Origin: Pseudomonas sp. QS1027
GTDB taxonomy: Bacteria > Pseudomonadota > Gammaproteobacteria > Pseudomonadales > Pseudomonadaceae
Direction of reading: 5' to 3'
Assembly: GCF_002814235.1 (NCBI RefSeq)
Contig: NZ_PHSU01000014.1
Coordinates: 186,001 to 250,000 of the forward strand
Length of the DNA: 64,000 bases
Part shown: one piece after another, positions 1-8,111 of the stretch
Layout: each line of letters opens with the position of its first letter
Numbering within the stretch: the first letter of the stretch is position 1
Translations under genes and position numbers: made by a program
The notes under the pieces: generated by a model
Told to the model about the DNA's origin: nothing
The model's database searches: none
The model's input: only the letters and a program-made list of their open reading frames with translations

Positions 1-580
1 CGGGTCGAGGGCCGAAGTCGGTTCATCGAACAGCATGATGTGCGGCTCCATGGCCAGCGCCCGGGCAATCGCCACGCGCTGCTGCTGGCCGCCGGAGAGC
101 TGGATCGGGTAGACATCGGCCTTGTGCGCCAGGCCGACTTTGTCGAGCATCGCCAGGGCGCGTTGCCGGGCCTCGGCGCTGGACAACTTGCGCACGCGCA
201 GCAGGGCTTCGCTGACATTGCCCAGGGCGGTCATGTGCGGCCACAGGTTGAACTGCTGGAAGACCATGCCGATATTGCGCCGGACCTGATTGATCTGGGC
301 TTGCGCCGCGCGCTTGCGGCCCTTGCCGTTGTCCGGGACATAGCCGAGCAACTGGCCTTCGATATGAATCTCGCCTTCGTCGTACTCTTCGAGAAAGGCC
401 ATGCTCCGCAGCAGGGTGCTTTTGCCCGAGCCGGAAGGGCCGATCAGGCACACCACTTCGGAGTGCCGGACCTGCAGGTCGATCCCCTTGAGTACACGCA
501 GGGCGCCGAAGCTCTTGCCGACATTGTGCAGGCGCACCATGGGTTGCGAGTCGCCGGGGAGTTGTTCGGGAGTCTTCATG
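1..580 (-). CDS. Polar amino-acid ABC transporter ATP-binding subunit (partial, 3' end outside window)
   Basis: This is the cytoplasmic ATPase that powers the importer encoded just upstream. About 193 residues are visible, starting [17 protein letters not shown]. It has a Walker A (GPSGSGKST), the signature [15 protein letters not shown] and a Walker B ([13 protein letters not shown]) that runs to the window edge, so the H-loop and C-terminal third are missing. The long Q-loop ([17 protein letters not shown]) is typical of the HisP/GlnQ family for polar amino acids. The gene follows the second permease by 49 bp on the same strand and is probably the last gene of the hutH-led operon. Family is secure; substrate is not. 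Confidence 0.93.
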
Positions 581-629
581 GGGTCACCTTGTTTCGGGAC
601 AATAGGTTTCTGAGGGCGTTGTAGGGCGT

Positions 630-1301
630 TCATTGCGGCTGCCGGCTCATGAAGCGGCCGACCCAGGTTTCCAGGTACATGCCCAGGCGTGAACAGAACT
701 CCACCAGCAGCAGGTAGCCGATACACAGCACCAGCAGGGTTTCGACGAAGGCGAAGGTTTGCGAACCGATACCGGTCATGACCATGGTCAGTTCCGGGAT
801 GGTGATGATCGACAGCACCGCGGTTTCCTTGCACAGGATGGTCACCAGGTTGACCAGCGCCGGCAGGATGATCACCAGCATCTGCGGCAACTGGATGCGC
901 AGGATGCATTGCCAGCGGCTGATGCCCAGGCAGTCGGCCGCCTCCAGTTGGCCGCGGGCCACCGACTCGAAGCCGGTGCGGAAAATCTCCGCGAAGTACA
1001 CGCTGCCATAGATGCCCAGCCCGAGGATCCCGGCGGGAACAGGGTCCAGGCTGAGGCCGAAGGACGGTCCGCCGTAATAGACCAGGAACAGCTGGACCAG
1101 GAATGGCGTGCTGCGAATGACCTCGATAAACGCCCGTAGCGGTGCGCGAATCAGGTTGTTGCCGAACAACTGGGCCACGGCAATCAGCATGCCGAGGAAC
1201 AACCCCAGGACCACCCCGGCGGACCAGGTGCCGAGGGTGACTGTGAAGCCCTGGGCGATATCGTCGAGGTGCTCGGTAATGACCCGGTAGTCGAAGATCA
1301 T
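630..1301 (-). CDS. Polar amino-acid ABC transporter permease
   Basis: An inner-membrane permease of the HisM/GlnP type, 223 residues. I start it at MIFDYRVITEH because that ATG overlaps the stop of the preceding permease (ATGA), the usual sign of translational coupling. Several hydrophobic helices are visible. The ABC-contacting EAA loop is RGQLEAADCLGIS, and the region IEVIRSTPFLVQLFLVYYG is the conserved R-x-TP-x-x-VQ segment of this family. It pairs with the upstream permease to form a heterodimeric channel served by the ATPase and the periplasmic binding protein of this cluster. Confidence 0.92.
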   Translation of the reverse strand: MIFDYRVITEHLDDIAQGFTVTLGTWSAGVVLGLFLGMLIAVAQLFGNNLIRAPLRAFIEVIRSTPFLVQLFLVYYGGPSFGLSLDPVPAGILGLGIYGSVYFAEIFRTGFESVARGQLEAADCLGISRWQCILRIQLPQMLVIILPALVNLVTILCKETAVLSIITIPELTMVMTGIGSQTFAFVETLLVLCIGYLLLVEFCSRLGMYLETWVGRFMSRQPQ

Positions 1302-1957
1302 GTCAGTTGCTCCTTCAGGCGTCGTTCCAGCAGGCCGCCGCAGAACGCCAGTGGAATATTGATCAGGCAATAGAAGCCGGCCAGCATCAGGTAGTCCTGG
1401 ACGAACAGGTAGTCGCTGGCCGCCAGGTTCTGCGCGGTACGAGTCAGGTCGGCGAGGCCGACCACCGACACCAGGGAAGAGGCCTTGATCAGCAGGATCA
1501 TTTCATTGACCAGGGCCGGCAGGGTCAGGCGCACGGCTTGCGGTACACGGATACGGATCAGCATCTGCCGGGTACTCAGGCCAAGTAGCCCGGCCGCTTC
1601 CAACTGCCCGCCGGGAATGGCGAGAAAGCCACCACGAAGGATTTCGGCGATATAAGCCCCGGCGCACAACGACAGGCTGATGATCGCGGCCGTCAGCGGC
1701 GACACATTGGGCAGGCCGACCCGTGGCAGGAAGTAATAGACAAAGAGCAATTGCACCAGCAGCGGAATGCCGCGGAACACGAAGATGTAGCCGCCCCCCA
1801 GGCGCCTGAACAACGGCACCGGCGACAGGCGCAGGCTGGCGATCAGGATGCCGATGAAAAAGCCGATCACCAGGGCTGCGGTGGAAACCTCGAGGGTCAC
1901 CAGCAGGCTGGTCAGCAGCAACGGCAGGTTCTGCAAAAATAAAGGCCAATCGAACAT
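1298..1957 (-). CDS. Polar amino-acid ABC transporter permease
   Basis: The first of two permease subunits, 219 residues, beginning MFDWPLFLQNLPLLLTSLL. It has family hallmarks: a FRGIPLLVQLLFVYY segment after the second helix and an EAA loop (GGQLEAAGLLGLS) about two thirds along. It lies 73 bp after the binding-protein gene and overlaps the next permease by 4 bp. Together with its neighbours it makes a complete importer of the HisJQMP type. The substrate is presumably a small polar or aromatic hydroxy- or amino acid, given the enzymes upstream in the same orientation; that is inference. Confidence 0.92.
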   Translation of the reverse strand: MFDWPLFLQNLPLLLTSLLVTLEVSTAALVIGFFIGILIASLRLSPVPLFRRLGGGYIFVFRGIPLLVQLLFVYYFLPRVGLPNVSPLTAAIISLSLCAGAYIAEILRGGFLAIPGGQLEAAGLLGLSTRQMLIRIRVPQAVRLTLPALVNEMILLIKASSLVSVVGLADLTRTAQNLAASDYLFVQDYLMLAGFYCLINIPLAFCGGLLERRLKEQLT

Positions 1958-2030
1958 TGCGGTGACTCCAACTCACCTGATCGCCGGCCAGGCTTGGCCG
2001 GCGATCAGGTCCTCCAATGGGCAGGCGGAT

Positions 2031-2867
2031 TTACCAGGTTGGGGTGAAGTCGGCTTGCGGCACATTCATCTCGGCACCCAGCCATTTCTTCTGCAAGGCC
2101 GCCAGGCGCCCGTCCGCATGCATTTTCAGCAGGGCGGCATCGAGTGCGGCGATCAGGCTGTTGGCGTCGTCATCCTTGCGTCCCAGGTAGGCGAAGTAGG
2201 AGGTCTTGCCGAACGGTGGCTGGACCACTTTGAAGGCATTGCTGCGCTGGGCGGCGACATAGGAGATGTTCGGCAGCGAGTTGGCGACGGCGACGATGCG
2301 CTTGGCCGCCAGGTCCGCGTAGGCCTGGTTGTTGTCGACGTATTCGCGGATGGTGACTTTCTCCGGCAGCGTCGCGGCGAAGGTCTTCAGTTCCTCAAGT
2401 TGCGCCGAGCCCTTGCCCGCGCCCACGGCCTTGCCGGCGATGTCCTGCGGTTTGGTGATGCTGTTGTCGTTGGCTCCGATCATCAAGGCCACGGTGGCTT
2501 CGGCGATCGGCAGCATGAAGTGATAACGCTCTTTACGAGCCTGGGTCACGATGATCGGGCCGGCGACCACGTCGAATTTCTTCGCTTCAAGCCCTGGCAA
2601 TACGCTGGGCCACGGCAGGTCGAGGAACTTCACCTTGACCCCCAGTTCCTTGCCCAACTGCTCGAACAGCTCGGAGTTGAGGCCTTTCTGCTTGCCATTG
2701 TCGGTGAAATCGAAAGGCGCAAATTGCAGCTCGGTACCTACCACCAGTTCACCGGCTTTCTTTACGTCCGCCAGTTGATCAGCATGTGCCGCCAGGGATG
2801 CGACGCTCAGGGTGAGCGCCAGGCACAGGCCGTTGAATCGTTTACTGAATAGAGAATCGAGTTGCAT
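2031..2867 (-). CDS. ABC transporter periplasmic solute-binding protein (family 3)
   Basis: A 278-residue periplasmic receptor. The N-terminus is a signal peptide (basic MQLDSLFSKR, hydrophobic LCLALTLSVASLA, cleavage after AHA). The mature protein opens with KKAGELVVGTELQFAPFDF, the standard start of family 3 amino-acid binding proteins, and contains GLNSELFEQLGKELGVK and the paired-lobe hinge region. It delivers substrate to the two downstream permeases. A near-perfect copy of the dyad found upstream of hutH lies 87 bp before its ATG, so the transporter half may have its own regulated promoter as well as read-through from the enzyme genes. Confidence 0.92.
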   Translation of the reverse strand: MQLDSLFSKRFNGLCLALTLSVASLAAHADQLADVKKAGELVVGTELQFAPFDFTDNGKQKGLNSELFEQLGKELGVKVKFLDLPWPSVLPGLEAKKFDVVAGPIIVTQARKERYHFMLPIAEATVALMIGANDNSITKPQDIAGKAVGAGKGSAQLEELKTFAATLPEKVTIREYVDNNQAYADLAAKRIVAVANSLPNISYVAAQRSNAFKVVQPPFGKTSYFAYLGRKDDDANSLIAALDAALLKMHADGRLAALQKKWLGAEMNVPQADFTPTW

Positions 2868-2953
2868 GGTGTCACTCCTTCAGGGGATGCAGCGAGGTTG
2901 AGTGTGTGTTCCAGCGGTGATTCAGGTTGGTAACAGCAGTTAACGTGCCACTC

Positions 2954-2965
2954 CGGTATATACAG
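2954..2965 (-). promoter_or_regulatory. Near-perfect HutC-type operator before the binding-protein gene
   Basis: CGGTATATACAG differs at one position from CTGTATATACAG, the core of the two perfect dyads upstream of hutH. It lies in the 101-bp gap between the FAD dehydrogenase gene and the binding-protein gene, 87 bp before the latter's ATG. The form TGTA-N2-TACA is that described for the histidine-utilisation repressor HutC in Pseudomonas. Binding here is inferred only from similarity and position. Confidence 0.45.
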
Positions 2966-2968
2966 CCA

Positions 2969-4345
2969 TCAGGCGAGAATCTTGCCCGGGTTGAGGATGC
3001 CGTTGGGGTCGAAGCAGTTCTTGAGTTGGCGCATCAAGGCGAGGGCTTCGGGACCGACCGAATGATGGAGAAACTCGCGCTTGAGCAGTCCGATGCCATG
3101 TTCGGCGGACACCGAGCCGCCGAGTTCGCCGACAGCGCTGTAGACCAGTTCCTCGATGGCCAGGATCGGCGCGGGCTGGGGCAGGGACGCGCAGTCCACG
3201 GTCAGGTGCAGGTTGCTGTCACCGATGTGGCCGAAGTACACACTGTGGTTGCCCGGCCAGCGCTGTTCCAGGCGTACGCGACAACGCTCGACGAAGTCGC
3301 CGATCAGGCCGATCGGCAGGCTGACGTCGAAGTTCAGCGGGGTCATGCGGATAGGAAACTCACCCGTCGCTTCACGGATCTTCCAGAGTCCCCTGGCCTG
3401 GGCCTGGGAACTGGCGAGGACCGCATCAAGGACCTCACCGGCGGCGAACGCCTCTTCCAGGGAGGTTTCGAGCTGTTCCCGGGAACCGGCGGACTCCAGC
3501 AGCACATACAACGGATGCTCCAGTGACATCGGTGCCGTCGCGTTTTCCAGCCAGCTCACCCCGAGGCGGAAGAAGTCCTGCCACATCAGCTCATAGGCCT
3601 GTGGCGTGCCGACACTGCGCTGGATCCGCCGCAACAGGCTGACCGCGCTGGCGTAGTCGGGCAGGGCGCAGAGCAGGGTGCTGGTCTGGCCGGGTTGCGG
3701 CGCGAGCTTCAGGACCGCGCGGGTAATCACGCCCAAGGTGCCTTCGCTGCCGATAAAGCACTGTTTCAGGTCATAACCGCAGTTGTTCTTGATCATCTTG
3801 TTGCGCAAGTCGAGCACCCGACCATCGGCCAGGACCACTTCCAGGCCGAGCACCAGGTCGCGGGTCATGCCGTAGCGGATCACCGCATTGCCACCGGCAT
3901 TGGTGGCGATATTGCCGCCGATCTGGCACGAGCCGCGAGCGCCCAGGTCCAGGGGGAAGACAAAGCCGGCGTCGAGCGCCGCCTGCTGGATCTCCTCCAG
4001 GGTGGTGCCGGCCAGGACGCTGACGGTGGCGGCGGCCGGGTCGATCTCTTCAATGCCGCGCAGGCGTTCCAGGGACAGGGCGATATCGCTGACCCTCGGT
4101 ACGGCACCGCCCGCCAGCCCGGTCATGCCGCCCTGGGGAACCACCGATTGCCCGGCGTCATTGCAGATCCGCAAGGCGCTCGCCACGTCCGCGGTGGTTC
4201 TCGGCAACAGCAGCGCGGCGGGACAGGCCGGGGAATGGCCGGTCCAGTCGCTGTAGTGACGTTGACTGATATCGGCACCGGTGACGACAGCGTCATTCCC
4301 CAGTGCCAGACGCAGCAGTTCGAGGGTGTGTGGTAAATCGCTCAT
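2969..4345 (-). CDS. FAD-linked D-2-hydroxyacid dehydrogenase (GlcD/D-lactate/D-2-hydroxyglutarate type)
   Basis: A 458-residue flavoprotein of the VAO/PCMH fold. The FAD-binding half (about residues 35-215) has VVPQGGMTGLAGG, LGARGSCQIGGNIATNAGG and FIGSEGTLGVIT. The C-terminal cap has HIGDSNLHL and SAEHGIGLLKR, then FDPNGILNPGKI. The family oxidises D-2-hydroxyacids to 2-oxoacids and passes electrons to quinone or an electron-transfer protein. The start overlaps the stop of the FMN-dependent dehydrogenase (ATGA), so the two are coupled. Because the partner belongs to a family that takes L-hydroxyacids, the pair could oxidise both enantiomers of one substrate. The substrate is not readable from sequence. 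Confidence 0.9.
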   Translation of the reverse strand: MSDLPHTLELLRLALGNDAVVTGADISQRHYSDWTGHSPACPAALLLPRTTADVASALRICNDAGQSVVPQGGMTGLAGGAVPRVSDIALSLERLRGIEEIDPAAATVSVLAGTTLEEIQQAALDAGFVFPLDLGARGSCQIGGNIATNAGGNAVIRYGMTRDLVLGLEVVLADGRVLDLRNKMIKNNCGYDLKQCFIGSEGTLGVITRAVLKLAPQPGQTSTLLCALPDYASAVSLLRRIQRSVGTPQAYELMWQDFFRLGVSWLENATAPMSLEHPLYVLLESAGSREQLETSLEEAFAAGEVLDAVLASSQAQARGLWKIREATGEFPIRMTPLNFDVSLPIGLIGDFVERCRVRLEQRWPGNHSVYFGHIGDSNLHLTVDCASLPQPAPILAIEELVYSAVGELGGSVSAEHGIGLLKREFLHHSVGPEALALMRQLKNCFDPNGILNPGKILA

Positions 4346-5547
4346 CGGCTCAACTCACGGTCGGAAAGGATAGAGGGCGTCGTGACCAGGGCACGACGAT
4401 CAAGCTGGTCCAGGTTCGCAGTGCCCAGCAAGGACAGGGCCAGGCGCAGCTCTTGCGCCAGCAAGTCGAGGGCATGGCCGGCGCCTGCCTGTCCGCCGAC
4501 GGCGACTCCATACAGGGTAGATCGCCCCAGCAAGACGGCATCGGCACCCAGTGCGCAGGCTTTGAGAATGTCGGTGCCGCGCCGGATGCCACTGTCGAGC
4601 AGCAACGCGAGCTTGCCCTTGGCCACGGCGGCAATCGCCGGCAGGCAGTCGATGCTGGCGGGAACCCCGTCCAGTTGTCGGCCGCCATGGTTGCTCACCA
4701 CCAACCCGTCGAGGCCCAGCGCCACGGCTTTCTCGGCATCGGCCGGGTGCAGCACGCCCTTGAGCAGCAGCCGATGGGGCCAGCGCTCGCGCAAGCGGGC
4801 CAGCGCGTCCCAGTCGAGGCCGGTGTCCATCTGGTTGCCGATAAAATGCGCGGAGCCTTTGAGGGTGCATTGCCCGGGCGGCAGGTAGCGCTCGATATTG
4901 CCCAGGTTCGGCAAGCCCCGTGGCCACAGCGCCTGGGCCATCCAGCGGGGATGGCAGAGCAGGTCGAGCTTGTTGCGCAGGCTCAGTTGCCGGGGCCGGA
5001 CGAAGTTGCGCCGGTCCCATTCGCGATTGCCCAATAGCACGGCATCGCTGGTCAGCAGCAAGGTCCTGCAACCGACCGCGTCGGCCCGTTGCAGCAGGTC
5101 CTCGCGCACGGCAGGATCACGCAGGCAATAGAGCTGGAACCAGAGATTCACCTCGGGCACCGCCATGACCAGTTGCTCCAGGGAACTGGTGGAAACGGTA
5201 CTCAGGGTGAAGGGCAGGCCGCGCTCCGTGGCGGCGCGGGCCAAATGAATATCGGCATCGCGGTAAAGCATCGCGTTATAGCCGGTGGGGCCGATGGCCA
5301 TGGGCAGCGGCAGGTCTCGCCCGAACAGCGAGCGCCGGGTTTGCGTCACGCTGCAAGGCACCAGGGTACGGGGCAGCAGTGCCATATCAGCAAAGGCCTG
5401 GCGATTGCGGCGTAGCGTCAGTTCTTCCTCGGCCCCGCCTTCCAGGTATTCCCAGGCGAAGTACGGCAGGCGTTGCCGAGCCATGGCCGCCAGTTCGGCA
5501 ATGCTCTGTGCCCGATGAAAATCCGGCCCTGAATAATAGCGACGCAT
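4342..5547 (-). CDS. FMN-dependent alpha-hydroxyacid dehydrogenase (LldD/MdlB family)
   Basis: A 401-residue TIM-barrel flavoenzyme that oxidises L-2-hydroxyacids. Visible signatures are an N-terminal WEYLEGGAEEELTLRRN, the FMN-site segment AIGPTGYNAML and the catalytic histidine/arginine loop VVSNHGGRQLDG, followed by LLLDSGIRRGTDILKA. The DYLEGGAE-like opening and GPTG segment resemble (S)-mandelate dehydrogenase more than lactate dehydrogenase, which hints at an aromatic side chain. I start at the ATG at 5547 because GGGGA lies at good spacing before it; an ATG 12 bp upstream has no Shine-Dalgarno. It lies 59 bp after hutH and overlaps the FAD dehydrogenase gene. Confidence 0.9.
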   Translation of the reverse strand: MRRYYSGPDFHRAQSIAELAAMARQRLPYFAWEYLEGGAEEELTLRRNRQAFADMALLPRTLVPCSVTQTRRSLFGRDLPLPMAIGPTGYNAMLYRDADIHLARAATERGLPFTLSTVSTSSLEQLVMAVPEVNLWFQLYCLRDPAVREDLLQRADAVGCRTLLLTSDAVLLGNREWDRRNFVRPRQLSLRNKLDLLCHPRWMAQALWPRGLPNLGNIERYLPPGQCTLKGSAHFIGNQMDTGLDWDALARLRERWPHRLLLKGVLHPADAEKAVALGLDGLVVSNHGGRQLDGVPASIDCLPAIAAVAKGKLALLLDSGIRRGTDILKACALGADAVLLGRSTLYGVAVGGQAGAGHALDLLAQELRLALSLLGTANLDQLDRRALVTTPSILSDRELSR

Positions 5548-5606
5548 GGCAATCCCCATGGCGTGATGAAAGAGGCGCAGCGGGGCTGCGCCAACCCGGT
5601 TTGTAA

Positions 5607-7136
5607 TCAGGCGTACAGGCGTGTCGCGGGCAACCAGCGTTCGAAGGCGGCGGACTCGACCCAGTTTCTGGCCGCCGCGATATCGGGGGCGAAGTAACGG
5701 TCTTCGTCGTAGTGCGCGACCTCGCTGCGAATCATCGCCAGGACTTCAGAGAGTTTTTCCGAGGTCTTGAGCGGGGCATGCAGGTCGACACCCTGGGCGG
5801 CACCGAGCAGTTCGATGGCCACCACGGCGCTGCTGTTGCCGGCCATATCCAGCAAGCGGCGAGCCGCAAAGGTCGCCATCGACACGTGGTCTTCCTGGTT
5901 GGCCGAGGTCGGCAGGCTGTCCACCGAGGCCGGGTGGGCCAGGGTCTTGTTCTCCGAGGCCAGGGCGGCGGCGGTGACCTGGGCGATCATGAAGCCCGAG
6001 TTCAGGCCGCCTTCGCGCACCAGAAAGGCCGGCAAGCCGGAGAGCGCCGGGTCGACCAGTTGGGCGATCCGCCGTTCGGACAGCGCACCGATTTCGGAAA
6101 TCGCCAGGGCCAGGACGTCAGCGGCCATCGCCACCGGTTCGGCGTGGAAGTTGCCACCCGAGAGCACGTCGCCGTCGGCGCTGAACACCAATGGGTTATC
6201 CGAAACCGCATTGGATTCACGCAGGAACACCCCGGCGGCGAAGCGCAGATGGTCCAGGCAAGCGCCCATGACCTGTGGCTGGCAGCGCAGCGAGTAAGGA
6301 TCCTGGACCCGCGCGCAGTCGATATGCGATCGGCGAATCTCACTGTCCGCCAGCAGTTCACGATAGAACTGGGCGACGTCGATTTGCCCGGGTTGACCAC
6401 GAACCGCCTGGATGCGTGGATCGAAGGGCACGTCCGAGCCTTTCAAGGCTTCCACGCACAGGCTGCCGGCGACCACGGCGGCGTTGAACAGCTTCTCGGC
6501 GGCAAACAGCCCGCGCAGTGCCAGCGCGGTGGAGACCTGGGTGCCGTTGATCAGCGCCAGCCCTTCCTTCGGCCCCAGCACCATGGGTTCCAGGCCGGCA
6601 AGCGCCAGGCCTTCGACGGCATCCATCTCCCGTCCTTCGTGACGCACGCGACCGACGCCGATCAGCACGGCGGACATATGCGCCAGCGGTGCCAGGTCGC
6701 CCGAGGCACCCACCGAGCCCTGGGATGGGATGCACGGATAGACCTTGGCGTGATAGAGCTTGACCAGTGCTTCAATCACTTCCCAGCGGATCCCGGAAAA
6801 ACCACGGGCCAGCGAACCGACCTTCAACGCCATGATCAGGCCGACGCTGGCATCGTCGAGCAGCGGCCCGGTGCCGGTGCAGTGGGAGAGCAGCAGGTTG
6901 CGCTGCAGCTTGGCCAGCGACTCGGTGGCAATCGAGGTCCGGGCGAGCAGGCCGAAGCCGGTATTGATGCCGTACACCGTGCGCTGGTTGGCGATGATCT
7001 CGTTCACCGTGCGGGTGCTGGCGTCGACGTTTTCACGGGCGGCAGGGTCCAGTTCGATCGCGCATTGCTGCTGATAGATGGCGCGCAGTTGATCCAGGGT
7101 GAGTTGACCGGGCTTGAGCGGCAGAGGTGCGGGCAT
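5607..7136 (-). CDS. hutH: Histidine ammonia-lyase (HutH family)
   Basis: A 509-residue aromatic amino-acid lyase that converts L-histidine to urocanate and ammonia. The MIO cofactor triad Ala144-Ser145-Gly146 lies in [14 protein letters not shown]. Tyr55 (in [13 protein letters not shown]) and His85 (in LLLSHCTG) match Tyr53 and His83 of the P. putida enzyme. A histidine there together with [16 protein letters not shown] and [14 protein letters not shown] argues for histidine rather than phenylalanine or tyrosine. Start ATG 7136 gives the usual family length. No hutU, hutI or hutG follows, so this is probably a HutH paralogue outside the main hut locus, leading an operon with two hydroxyacid dehydrogenases and an ABC importer. 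Confidence 0.93.
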   Translation of the reverse strand: MPAPLPLKPGQLTLDQLRAIYQQQCAIELDPAARENVDASTRTVNEIIANQRTVYGINTGFGLLARTSIATESLAKLQRNLLLSHCTGTGPLLDDASVGLIMALKVGSLARGFSGIRWEVIEALVKLYHAKVYPCIPSQGSVGASGDLAPLAHMSAVLIGVGRVRHEGREMDAVEGLALAGLEPMVLGPKEGLALINGTQVSTALALRGLFAAEKLFNAAVVAGSLCVEALKGSDVPFDPRIQAVRGQPGQIDVAQFYRELLADSEIRRSHIDCARVQDPYSLRCQPQVMGACLDHLRFAAGVFLRESNAVSDNPLVFSADGDVLSGGNFHAEPVAMAADVLALAISEIGALSERRIAQLVDPALSGLPAFLVREGGLNSGFMIAQVTAAALASENKTLAHPASVDSLPTSANQEDHVSMATFAARRLLDMAGNSSAVVAIELLGAAQGVDLHAPLKTSEKLSEVLAMIRSEVAHYDEDRYFAPDIAAARNWVESAAFERWLPATRLYA

Positions 7137-7182
7137 GGCAGTGTCCTGAGGCGGAGGGTGGGTGGAATAGGTAGCTATATGT

Positions 7183-7198
7183 TCCTGTATATACAGGA
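7183..7198. promoter_or_regulatory. HutC-type operator, proximal to hutH
   Basis: A perfect 16-bp palindrome (TCCTGTATATACAGGA) lies 47 bp before the hutH start codon. It contains TGTA-TA-TACA, the dyad form reported for HutC in Pseudomonas. Its position over the likely promoter or leader suits repression relieved by urocanate. The regulator gene is not in this window. Confidence 0.65.
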
Positions 7199-7472
7199 TG
7201 AGCAATATGCGGGCCAAAACGCTTATTCCACCCTGAGAGTGGCGTTGCAGACCCGATTCCCGTCGTTTTCGAAAAAACGCCAGCGTCCGCTGAACGTTGA
7301 ATGTGTCACCAAAGACCGCACCAAAACCGCGCCTGCCGCACACTGTTGGGGCGATTTGAAACCAATGGTAGTAGGGTTTTGCGCGGCGCAAGGTTTCTGA
7401 GCGGCCAAGGGTCGTTTTGGTGTGCAAGGTGTCGCGGGGAGGAAAAGGCGGGCAACGGCGATGGAAATTCAC

Positions 7473-7486
7473 GCTGTATATACAGC
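7473..7486. promoter_or_regulatory. HutC-type operator, distal copy
   Basis: A perfect 14-bp palindrome (GCTGTATATACAGC) shares its 12-bp core with the proximal operator. It lies 337 bp before hutH and 171 bp before gspG. It could act on hutH by looping, or bring the divergent secretion operon under the same regulator. Confidence 0.55.
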
Positions 7487-7656
7487 TTGCGGTGATTTCA
7501 CTCGCCAATCGACTGTCCGGGCTTTGCGAGACCGAACACTGGCGATAGAAATGCGCGACAGGGCGGCAGGTATTTCCTCCCGAGGATTTTCAATACCGGT
7601 GACATATCTTCTTGCAACAATCCGCGGCGAATCGAATCAAGCCAAGGAATGTCGAG

Positions 7657-8103
7657 ATGGATATCGCGCACATCAATTCCCGCTCGCGGATCGGCGCCCA
7701 GAAAGGGTTCACGCTGATCGAGATCATGGTCGTGGTGGTCATTCTCGGGATCCTGGCGGCCATTGTGGTGCCCAAGGTCCTCGACCGACCCGATCAGGCC
7801 CGGGTCACCGCGGCCCGGCAGGACATCGGCAGCCTGATGCAGGCCCTCAAGCTCTATCGCCTCGACCACGGCACCTACCCGAACCAGAACCAGGGCCTGA
7901 AGGTCCTGGCCGAACGGCCGGCGAATGCCAAGGACAGCAACTGGCGCTCTTATCTCGAACGCCTGCCCAACGATCCATGGGGCCGTCCTTATCAGTACCT
8001 CAATCCGGGGGCCAACGGCGAAGTCGATGTATTCTCCCTGGGCGCCGACGGCAAGCCGGGCGGCGAAGGCACCGACGCTGATATCGGCTCCTGGCAGTTG
8101 TAG
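7657..8103 (+). CDS. gspG: Type II secretion major pseudopilin GspG
   Basis: A 148-residue precursor of the major pseudopilin. The class III leader ends AQKG and the mature protein starts at Phe18 with FTLIEIMVVVVILGILAA, including the Glu at +5 needed for assembly. The C-terminal domain has DHGTYPNQNQGLKVL and LPNDPWGRPYQYLNPG, diagnostic of GspG, and the calcium-site region LGADGKPGGEGTDADIGSW. The start at 7657 has AAGGA 8 bp upstream; an in-frame ATG 45 bp earlier is less likely. It is the first gene of a seven-gene operon. The prepilin peptidase needed to process it is not encoded here and may be shared with type IV pili. Confidence 0.96.
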   Translation: MDIAHINSRSRIGAQKGFTLIEIMVVVVILGILAAIVVPKVLDRPDQARVTAARQDIGSLMQALKLYRLDHGTYPNQNQGLKVLAERPANAKDSNWRSYLERLPNDPWGRPYQYLNPGANGEVDVFSLGADGKPGGEGTDADIGSWQL

Positions 8104-8111
8104 TCCGGGCC

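Larger units (their letters stand above)
7137..7656. other. 520-bp divergent intergenic region between hutH and gspG
   Basis: This stretch has no convincing gene; the reading frames crossing it have non-coding composition. It holds two perfect HutC-type dyads 290 bp apart (7183-7198 and 7473-7486) and a separate 13-bp palindrome TTGCGCGGCGCAA at 7379-7391. Promoters for hutH (leftward) and the secretion operon (rightward) must both lie here, but I cannot place -35/-10 boxes with confidence. Confidence 0.6.

Noticed and set aside
5607..7136. Phenylalanine or tyrosine ammonia-lyase instead of HutH
   Set aside because: His85 and the surrounding HutH-specific segments match histidine ammonia-lyase; the nearby HutC-type operators agree.
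7183..7198. LexA (SOS) box
   Set aside because: The LexA consensus is CTGT-N8-ACAG; here CTGT and ACAG are separated by only four bases, and the genes controlled are catabolic. The dyad fits TGTA-N2-TACA instead.
5712..7400. 562-residue reading frame antisense to hutH
   Set aside because: Gln/His/Arg/Gly-rich composition with no domain; it is the shadow of a high-GC gene on the opposite strand.
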